Notes under the pieces: generated by a model
Told to the model about the DNA's origin: nothing
The model's database searches: none
What the model saw: the letters and a program-made list of their open reading frames with translations, nothing else
Shown: piece by piece, positions 56,127-64,000 of the stretch
Numbering within the stretch: position 1 is the first letter of the stretch
Layout of the letters: each line of letters opens with the position of its first letter
From: Gymnothorax reevesii
Taxonomy: Eukaryota; Chordata; Actinopteri; Anguilliformes; Muraenidae
DNA length: 64,000 bases
Direction of reading: 5' to 3'
Assembly (NCBI GenBank): GCA_029721435.1
Contig: CM056574.1
Location: 33,994,001 to 34,058,000, forward strand
Made by a program: the position numbers and the translations under genes

Positions 56127-58011
56127 TGTTGCCTGCAATGAGCAAATCAAATCGCAGGTGGTTTCAAGTTGATATCTCGTTCCGTTGTCATTTTATGGGC
56201 CCCCGAAAAACCCATGTTAACCCTTTGTTCACAGTTTGTGACCATTTTCAAAGGGTTATAACCAATGAACTAATAAGGATACAAGTTTCATTCTTTCAGC
56301 ATATGTTTATTCTGTTTAATAGTCTACAAAAAACCTTTTAATATAGTGATTAACCCTTTGATTGCTTTGCAATTAACCCCTAAACATTGAAATTTGGTGC
56401 CAAACATGTCGATTTCAAATGAAATATTATGCAAGTATCCTTAGAATGTCCCCTTTGCCATTTACATTGTTGATAGTATACCTGATGGAGTTTCAAATGA
56501 AGGTAAAAACATCTTTCTATCTTCATCCAGTTTGGAGAAACATTAACCCCTTTTCAGCTAATTACTGAAAGGGTGCACTTCTTTTTGACCCTCATTTTGA
56601 CCATGTGGGCCTGTTTTGATTTTCAAAACGTTCGCCTCAAATGAAAGCTTATTCAAAGAACTTCAAAATGCAACACAATCAAACTTGGAACAAATACTCC
56701 TACTTGGAAAAATAAGACCCCCTTTAAGGGCTATTTGCACATTGGCACAACTATTCTCAGTGTATGTAAATGTACAATAATGTACAGGAAATACTGAACT
56801 CCACTCATTTATTTCTACTTTCAGTTGCATGCTTTTTGATCATTTGCAGCCTGGATCATTTTCTTGTATTTGTTTTTCCAGAAATTTCAAGATAATTTGA
56901 CTGAATAGGCAGAATTGTTGCTAATGTTGATGAAACCCTTCAAACCGTACCTGCCCCTTCATGCCCTTAATTTGCGAAAAGGACGATCCTGTGGAGCTAA
57001 AATATTGTACCCCTGGTTGATTTGTTGCCTGCTTATATGATGGCCAGTGGTGGTTGGCCAATATCTTAGAGCAATCCCTTGAAAAGGAGGATGTTAAAGT
57101 ATCTTTTATGCATCCAAATGGCCCTGCACCACAATTCTCTTGGACACGAAGGCAGGATCTTTTTTGGGTACCACTGAAGCATATCTTGTTGGTTGATGCT
57201 CCTAGCATGAGTGGCAAGGGCAGGAATTATATAATCGCCAAGAAAGAGCTGGACCGAATCTCAGTGTGGTTTGAAAAATTGGATTTAGCAAAATAATATG
57301 CATTAACATTTGTATCATGTTTGCCATATCTGCCTTTCTTCTCAACGTTTCCCTGTCCATTTATATACATTTACCTGTACACTGAGAGTAGTTGTGCCAT
57401 GTGCAAATAGTCCTTAAAGGGAGTCTTATTTTTCCAAGTAGGAGTATTTGATCCCAGTTTGATTGTGTTGCATTTTGAAGTTCTTTGAATAAGCTTTCAT
57501 TTGAGGCCAACTTTTTCAAAATCTAAACAGGCCCACATGGTCAAAATGAGGGTCAAAAAGTTCACCGTTTCAGTAATTAGCTGGAAAGGGGTTAATGTTT
57601 CTCCAAATTGGATGAAGATAGAAAGATGTTTTTACCTTCATTTGAAACTCCGTCAGGTATACTATCAACAATGTAAATGGCAAAGGGGACATTCTAAGGA
57701 TACTTGCATAATATTTTTGGCACCAAATTTCAATGTTTAGGGGTTAATTGCAAAGCAATCAAAGGGTTAATCACTATTGTAGACTATTAAACTTTTTTGT
57801 AGACTATTAAACAGAATAAACATATGCTGAAAGAATGAAACTTGTATCCTTATTAGTTCATTGGTTATAACCCTTTGAAAATGATCACAAACTGTGACCA
57901 AAGGGTTAACGTGGGCCACGCCCCCTTTTTCAGGGGCCCATAAAATGAGAACGGAATGAGATATCAACTTGAAACCACCTGCAATTTAATTTGCTCATCA
58001 CTGGCAACAAA
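56127..58011. mobile_element. DNA element with about 665-bp terminal inverted repeats
   Basis: The left arm (about 56127-56795) and right arm (about 57350-58011) are inverted copies. Shared blocks run from TGTTGCC and GGTGGTTTCAAGTTGATATC through GGGTTATAACCAATGAACTA and CTTTCAGCATATGTTTATTC to GGAAAAATAAGAC and CTATTTGCACAT. The centre (about 555 bp) carries a plus-strand coding remnant (57021-57296). Exact ends and target duplication are not resolved. Confidence 0.85.
57021..57296 (+). pseudogene. C-terminal coding remnant of a transposon protein, family not named
   Basis: The frame opens right after a TGA at 57018 and runs to TAA at 57294-57296 (91 codons). It reads FVACLYDGQWWLANILEQS, DVKVSFMHPNGPAPQFSW, DLFWVPLKHILLVDAP, then a helical end. 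I recall this pattern (YDxxWWxA, FMHPxGPxxxFxW, WVPxxxIL) as a C-terminal domain of uncharacterised, transposon-associated proteins in fishes and invertebrates, but I cannot name it. No start codon or upstream exon is evident, so it is probably a truncated remnant. Confidence 0.6.
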
Positions 58012-58209
58012 ATATTACCAAATGAAGCATTTCTGAGACCATCAAGATGGGAGCTTGGGTGATTTCATATGGAATGACCCATGGACTTGAAAATGAGAAT
58101 GCAAAGTGTAGGATTACATTTGCATTTTCATTATGTTACAAATAATGCGCTTGTATCTTGAAAATGAACGCATTTTTGACATTGCATTTTCATTTTCATT
58201 TTGTTAACT
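58012..58209. other. Short AT-rich spacer
   Basis: It contains small inverted TGCATTTTCATT repeats (about 58128 and 58181). No gene is seen. Confidence 0.3.
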
Positions 58210-58795
58210 ATATGCTTCCATAGTTATTAGGTTTAGGGGGCAATTACTTTTTCACATCGGGCCAGGTAGAGTTGTATAGGGGTTTCCCTCAAATGAAATA
58301 ATCATTTAAAAGCTATATTTTGTCGATAACTCAGGTTATCTTTGTCTAATATTAAAATTTATTTGATAATTTGAAACCCTTAAGTGCGAAAAATATGCAA
58401 AAAAAGAACTCAGGAAGGGGGCAAATACTTCTTCACAGCACTGTATGTGTTTTACCTCAGTTCCTTGTGGTGACTCTTGGTGTTTCAAAATTTGAGATTG
58501 TATTAACTGAGTGGGACCTTTTTGAACATCCCACAGGCATGATGATATTATCCTATTCTGTTGACAGCCGACTCTAACTAAACTTTGAGGTGATGCCATT
58601 GGTTTGAATATATAGGCCCTTTCCTGATATGGCGATATTCAGATTTTGCTTTATTGCCAAGTATGGTACACATACTAGAAATTTGCCTTGATGGTTCAGG
58701 GTAAGACATTAACGATATACAAAAAGTACATGAAATAGTGAAAATGTATAGAATTTACATAATGATGATTAAATAAGGAAAATGCAATAAGTATC

Positions 58796-59770
58796 CATCC
58801 ATCCATCCATCTTCAACCGCTTAATCCGGGGCCGGGTCACGGGGGCAGCAGTCTAAGCAGGGATGCCCAGACTTCCCTCTCCCTGGACACTTCCTCCAGT
58901 TCTCCCGAGGGTATCCCGAGGCGTTCCCAGGCCAGCCGAGAGACATAGTCCCTCCAGCGTGTCCTGGGTCTCCCCCGAGGCCTCCTCCTGGTGGGGCATG
59001 CCCGGAACACCTTCACAGGAAGGCGTCCAGGGGGCATCCGATAGAGATGCCCGAGCCACCCCAGTTGGCCCCTCTCGACGTGGAGGAGCAGCGGCTCTAC
59101 TCTGAGCTCCTCCCTGGTGACAGAGCTCCTCACCCTATCTCTAAGGGAGCGGCCCGCCACCCTGCGGAGGAAACCCATTTCAGCCGCTTGTACCCGAGAT
59201 CTTGTTCTTTCGGTCATGACCCAGAGTTCATGGCCATAGGTGAGGGTAGGAACGTAGATTGACTGGTAAATCGAGAGCTTTGCCTTTCGACTCAGCTCCT
59301 TCTTCACCACAACAGATCGGTACAATGACCGCATTACTGCTGCCGCTGCACGGATCCGTCTGTCAATCTCACGCTCCATCCTTCCCTCACTCGTGAACAA
59401 GATACTTAACTCCTCCACTTGAGGCAAGAGCTCTCCTCCAACCCGGAGGGGGCTAGCCACCTTTTTCCGGTCGAGAACCATGACCTTGGACTTGGAGGTG
59501 CTGATTCTCATCCCAGCCGCTTCGCACTCGGCTGCAAACCGCCCCAGTGCATGCTGAAGGTCCGGGTTCGAAGGAGCCAACAAGACAACATCATCCGCAA
59601 AAAGCAGAGATGAGATCCTGTGGTCCCCAAACTGAACTCCCTCCGGCCCCTGGCTGTGCCTAGAAATTCTGTCCATAAAAATAATGAACAGAACCGGTGA
59701 CAGAGGGCAGCCCTGCCAGAGTCCAACATGCACCGGGAACAGGTCTGACTTACTGCCGGCAATGCAAACC
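58796..59770 (-). mobile_element. 5'-truncated Rex3/RTE LINE with target-site duplication
   Basis: Minus-strand ORF from about 59770 to 58837 encodes the C-terminal half of reverse transcriptase: SLLFADDVVLLAPSN (catalytic FADD), the thumb, a YVPTLTYGHELWVMTERTRS block and GRPRTRWRDYVSRLAWERLG. The 3' tail on the minus strand is GGATGGATGGATGGAT, typical of Rex3. AATAAGTATC is duplicated at 58786-58795 and 59771-59780. CGGTGACAGAGGGCAGCCCTG-like sequence near the 5' end resembles the conserved Rex3 segment used for PCR in fishes. Confidence 0.92.
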
Positions 59771-59780
59771 AATAAGTATC

Positions 59781-61680
59781 ATTTAACAATAAAATAAATG
59801 CAAATTAAAATTACACAATGATTGCTACAGTTAGAATGAGGTAAGGATCAACTGCTCAAGTGGTAAGTGGTATCAGACTCTGCAGTGGTCTAGGGAGACA
59901 TTGCTGTGGGGAAGAGGCTGGTCTTGTGGCATAATGTTTTGTTCAATCTTGATTAACCTCAGGTTCTTGTCAGAGGGAAGACATGACGAAATCGTGCTCC
60001 TTGTTCAAACGGTAGCCAGACGAGATATTTGCAGGTACAGTGTGCTAACACTGACCATCAGATGTGTAGTCTGAAATGTGATTCTGACACAGGGGCAAAA
60101 AAAAGCCATCTATTTCAAACAATTAATTAGGATTGGATTACTTTACATTTTAACTCAGTAATATGGTTATGTCAGGTTTTTGACCGTGTTTAAAAGATGT
60201 TTATGCTTTAATTATTCATAATTGCAATTATACACCTTTAGTCTTGAATTTTAAATTTAAAGTTTGAGAGGGGCTCATTGATGGTCCCTTGACAAGTATA
60301 TTGAAAAGTGTGAGCTGTATAAAGCCACCTCATTCTGTAGACAGTAAGTTGTGAGAATTGAACATGCCCTTGATATTGTACTAAACCAGAAGCTTGACAT
60401 AGCCCTATTTGAAAAAAGAAAAAAAAATTGTGGATGTACTGAATTGAATTTATAGTATGGCTGTTGCTCCTGTTTAATAATAATAATAATAATAATAATA
60501 ATATGCTGTCCCATTGAAACCCATTTTGTTTGCATGTTGTCTGATTTGTTATATAGTTGGAGCACCTAGTTTGAGGATACTGTACTACCCTGCCAGGCAA
60601 CTTAATCGGGTAAGGTTGTGAGTTCACCACTCTAACCATTATGCACCATAAATTTTAAAAATGTAAAATATCCATTTAATTTCTGTCACAGAAATTATTA
60701 TGGTGAAGGCTGAAATGTGATCAGAGTTGTTTTCTCCTCGATGAGGAGTATGTAACTCTGGACGTGGAGGGCTGCAGGATCTGCAGATTTTGGATGCATT
60801 TGCAAGAGTGATCTAAAGAGTCCACAAATGTACTTCTCAAGGTTGCATTCAAGATTGCCTATTAATTGAAAGAAAACCACAAAACCTGCATACACTGTGG
60901 CCCTCTAGGACTGCAGCAGCTCGTCCCTCTTCTTGGATAAATGGACATCCATCACTACATATACATTAGTTTATACCCATAATGTGACAATAAGAAGCAA
61001 GGTTTTACCTTGATTTCTACATCCGATTAAAATACATGCAAGGGGTTGTGCAAAATTTCTTCTTGATGCTGAGAAGTGGCACATCAACTGAGATGTCCTA
61101 GCTATCCATATTTAAATAGCCAAGCATTCGCAGCACTGAGTCAACATTGGTTAAATTCAGAATACTACACACAACATGGTTGTAATAACATGCTGTAACC
61201 AAGTCGTAGTTATTCATATGTATCAATGTTTCTTCATGGTGTCACCGACAGAAGCTTCTCATCGCCATTGATAATCAATGAGAACATACATTTAAGTATT
61301 ATTTCCTTCATTATTCACGTTTAATGATAAATAATCATTTTTCACAACACAAAATACCTCTTGAAATATGGCTCTAGACATGTCTGCTGAACCGTCTATA
61401 TAATAATTGCAGACATTATGTTTTCTGAACCATTTATTGAGTCGTTAAAGCTTAGGTATTCAACCATTTCAGGTAAACTCCAATTTTAATATCCAATTTA
61501 TCTAATAAACTGGTTGGTCAAGGATTTATTTTTCATTACGATATATGAAGTTTTTACTTGTTGCCTCATTCAAAGATGATGTATCTTGTAACATCTATCT
61601 GATTTTCTAGTCATTCGTTAGGATACCTTTTCTCGGTGGCCGACTTTATGCTACCATTTGTGTCCTCTGGCTAATTATAA
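59781..61680. other. THAP11-NUTF2 intergenic sequence
   Basis: AT-rich sequence with no gene recognised. It holds an (AAT)n microsatellite, listed separately. Confidence 0.35.
60476..60506. repeat. (AAT)n microsatellite
   Basis: About ten AAT units in the THAP11-NUTF2 interval. Confidence 0.9.
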
Positions 61681-61702
61681 CAAGAGCAATCAGAGATTTC
61701 TG

Positions 61703-61878
61703 ACCTCCGCCAGATCCAGAAATTGGATCCACCAAAATTTAATGGGTTCTTCCTTGGATCAAGATACACCTGCATATGAACCAATTTTCATGATGATCCG
61801 CTCAGTAGTTTTTGAGTAATCCTGCTAACAGACATACAAATATACGCAGGTGACTTTATAACCACCTTGGCGGAGGTA
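61703..61878. mobile_element. Short MITE with ACCTCCGCCA ends
   Basis: ACCTCCGCCA at the left and TTGGCGGAGGT at the right are inverted termini. The body (GATCCACCAAAATTTAATGG; ATGATGATCCGCTCAGTAGT; TTTTTGAGTAATCCTGC) matches a common fish repeat. Confidence 0.65.
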
Positions 61879-62010
61879 ATTACGGTACTGAGGTATATTC
61901 GTGGAACCATACTTTGCAGCAGGAATGTTCGGTGACTGCGCGCACTTCTCAAGATTTCTGGGCCTTGCAGGCCTGATCGAACGTGAAGATTTTACTACAT
62001 CGTAAAGAAA

Positions 62011-62030
62011 ACTACTTCTCCCAGAATGCA
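62011..62030 (+). promoter_or_regulatory. THAP11/ZNF143-type composite site near the NUTF2 promoter
   Basis: ACTACTTCTCCCAGAATGCA matches 17 of 20 positions of the recalled motif ACTACAATTCCCAGAATGCA, including the whole CCCAGAATGCA half. It lies immediately before a CpG-rich stretch and a candidate first exon. Confidence 0.65.
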
Positions 62031-62141
62031 TGAACGCGGGCTGAGGGAACAGAGCATGCTCTCACTTGGACTAGCGGATCGACTCAGGCGCGCTCGCACA
62101 TCGCCATACTTGTAATCAGGGCTAACTGCACTGGGCGTTGG
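62031..62141 (+). other. nutf2: Candidate noncoding first exon of NUTF2
   Basis: A CpG-rich stretch ends in a consensus donor (TTGG|GTAAGT) at 62142. No coding sequence is recognised downstream in the window. The assignment to NUTF2 rests only on conserved gene order (TSNAXIP1-CENPT-THAP11-NUTF2) and on its promoter-like setting. Confidence 0.4.
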
Positions 62142-63283
62142 GTAAGTTGCCGCCTTTAATGATATCAAGTTTTATTTTATGAAAACGCTACTGTTTAGAA
62201 ATTAAGCGGTCTAAATTCCAGCTTTGAGTGTTGTTATTTGTCGATAAATAGGATAAATCGTGAAATGACAGATAAGAATTTGGCAGAAGTGCTTAGACAC
62301 GCCTATATTAGCTAGCAGCTGGCTAATAAGATTGCTAGATATATGAAAATGACCTAGCAGGCTAGCTAGCTAGCTATCTATCTTCGGGCCGCGCTGTCTG
62401 CAACACTCAATGAGAGCTCTGCGCGCTGTTTGGAGATCCACCAGTGTGGTATTTTTAGTAAGCCAGGAAAACACGTGCAGCTTGCTAATTTTGCAAGGAC
62501 TATTTTCACTAGCCATCTAGCAAGCGAAGGTTCGCTTGGACGCTCTAGTTTAAACCCAGCTATCAAGCTGACTGATGTTAACTTACCTCGTGTAGCTATC
62601 TAACGTTAACTAGCCGATTCATAGCATTGTGGAGGTACCAATACATTTGTCGTTTAGCCATGGCTAATGTGAATTGGAAAACGTTCATGCACGAGCCTGA
62701 TACTCACTATTCATCAGGGTTTACTTGCTCGAGGCAACGTGATGGTCACCGTCGGTTCTTTAGCCTCTATGATTAGCTAATTGGAGAGCTAACTAAAGTT
62801 AACCCTGATTTCTGTTCTGACTCATTCGATGTGAGCCAGGGCACGGATCCCTCCTATTTGCCATCCGCCGGTTCTGCCGATTGAAGCCTCCGACAACAAG
62901 TTGGCTAGGTTGCTTAAGAGCCAGTTTGGTTCAGGCAGGGTGTGATACGCCATGTCTCAGATACTGCTCAAATTTTATTTTTTTCCATTTACAGGTGGGT
63001 TTATGACCCCAAGTGAGAGAAGTCACTTTTTAGTGCCCAATACCCTGTGGACTTACGTGGTTCTGGAGCAATTGGGGCAGTTGCTTCTGAATTCACATAA
63101 TTTTGTTTCAGATTAATCAAAGGAACTTGTCAAAAACTAAATTTATGTGCCACCACATCTCCCTATAATTTGTTGTTAGCCATTGATTTTGAAACTGTTG
63201 TATATAAGTCATATTTCCCTCGTTCCCCACGTTCTTGGCTAACCTGGAAAGCTGGAGTCATGTGGTGAGTGGTAGCTGGTTTA
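62142..63283. other. Putative first intron of NUTF2
   Basis: AT-rich sequence with GCTAGCTAGC runs near 62310-62375. An acceptor-like site (TTCCATTTACAG) ends at about 62994. No NUTF2 coding exon is visible. Confidence 0.3.
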
Positions 63284-63421
63284 AAGCTGCTTTCACACCT
63301 GACGCGAAACGAATCTTTTGTACGTCAAATTACACATTTAGTCATTGGCGTCTTTGCCGTCACTTTGAATGTAATCTCTTGTGGAAAATATTCGTTTCAC
63401 GCCCGGTGTGAAAGCAGTTAA
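63284..63421. mobile_element. Short palindromic MITE (family A)
   Basis: Inverted ends AAGCTGCTTTCACACCTGAC and GCCCGGTGTGAAAGCAGTT, plus an internal pair. It is the same family as 2427-2562, about 60 kb away. Confidence 0.75.
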
Positions 63422-63615
63422 AAGTGGAGAGTGGTAGTTGGTCTAAGTTATTTGCTTCGTTTCTTCTTATTTTAAGTTTCATGGGTGTTGACAGACCTTC
63501 TGGTGTATTACCGCCAGCTGCTGGATTTTACTCTCGCTTGGAATAAGTGATATTCGATTTAAAAAAAAAAAAAACCGTGAACTCATAGCCCTATATCCAC
63601 TCACCATAACTAACC

Positions 63616-64000
63616 CTACTTCTCTTGCATCTGACTCCCAGCAAAGCCACGAGCCAAAATTCCCTGTATTTCATCCCCCTTCACACCCGAAATTCCAAGA
63701 ATTTCCCTGGCAGCATTTACCACTGTCCTAATCCTCTCTGATTTAGTTTCTATTTCACTTGCGCAATTTATAACCATGGCAATGAAAGCCAAAAATCTCC
63801 GTCTGTCCTTACTAATCGATTCAGAATCGCGTCTCTCATTTTCCTTTCCCATCCTTTTAGGTTCTGTTCCGACTGTCTCCTTTTCCGCCCGCACCCTTTT
63901 TGTGGCTTCTGCATAAGACATTTTCCCCCGTGGTCGTATTTGTTCAACTTCCCTCTCAAACTTTCTACGCTCACAGTGAAATGCCCCAACCTCGTGATTT
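63616..64000 (-). mobile_element. Non-LTR retrotransposon ORF1 (gag-like) fragment
   Basis: Minus-strand frame reads EVGAFHCERRKFEREVEQIR (the GH-F-C end of a CCHC knuckle), RGKMSYAEATKRVRAEKE, then FIAMVINCASEIETKSERIR and a stop at 63616. This resembles ORF1 C-termini of fish non-LTR elements that I recall. It runs off the window, and a downstream ORF2 is missing. Confidence 0.6.

Larger units (their letters stand above)
55492..58443. mobile_element. Split Tc1-like element: left end 55492-55610, right end about 58210-58443
   Basis: The left piece GTGCTGTGGAAAAAGTATTT and the inverted right piece GTGCTGTGAAGAAGTATTTG share about 110 bp, including TTGCATATTTGTC and ATTTTAATATTAGACA. They read as the two termini of one element, with about 2.6 kb of other sequence inserted between. 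They could instead be two separate copies. Confidence 0.65.

Noticed and set aside
59041..59262. Plus-strand frames across the Rex3 copy
   Set aside because: They are shadows of the GC-rich reverse transcriptase frame on the minus strand.

Overview
The window is vertebrate nuclear DNA, most likely from a ray-finned fish. The genes have GT-AG introns and the spaces between them are packed with typical fish transposons: Tc1-like elements, a Rex3/RTE LINE with a GATG-type tail, a tRNA-derived SINE, Ty3/gypsy remnants, MITEs and (CA)n tracts. I recognise three protein-coding genes by reading their exons, plus the probable first exon of a fourth. The gene order TSNAXIP1 (+), CENPT (-), THAP11 (+), then probably NUTF2 (+), is the order I know from human 16q22.1.

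Region by region. Positions 673-23648 hold 13 exons of TSNAXIP1, a coiled-coil, testis-associated partner of translin-associated factor X. The window begins inside the gene, so the N-terminus is uncertain. A 10.5-kb intron (7115-17568) contains a Tc1-like remnant, a deleted Ty3/gypsy copy and a second Tc1-like remnant carrying a solo LTR. The gene converges on CENPT, whose 12 coding exons run leftward from 48249 to 26999. My exon chain sums to 2,952 nt, which is 983 codons plus a stop with every phase compatible. CENPT is the inner-kinetochore protein that links centromeric chromatin to the NDC80 complex. Its acidic middle is expanded by a 33-bp coding repeat. Its last intron holds one Tc1-like element nested in another. 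Another intron holds a 2.5-kb array of 59-bp units with two copies of a long hairpin-forming cassette.

A noncoding first exon for CENPT (near 52.0-52.2 kb) and the intronless THAP11 gene (53220-54044) lie back to back. Between them are a TCTCGCGAGA palindrome and two matches to the composite THAP11/ZNF143 motif. A third match lies at the likely NUTF2 promoter near 62.0 kb. THAP11 may therefore regulate its own gene and its neighbours. From 54.9 to 59.8 kb the intergenic space is stacked mobile DNA. It includes an element with about 665-bp terminal inverted repeats that still encodes a small domain I cannot name, and a 5'-truncated Rex3 with clear target-site duplications. The right edge holds a LINE ORF1 fragment.

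I find no prokaryotic-type system, CRISPR array, rRNA or free-standing tRNA gene. The best candidates for something undescribed are the duplicated hairpin cassette in the CENPT intron (36008-38474), the long-inverted-repeat element (about 56127-58011), and the shared THAP11/ZNF143-type motifs.
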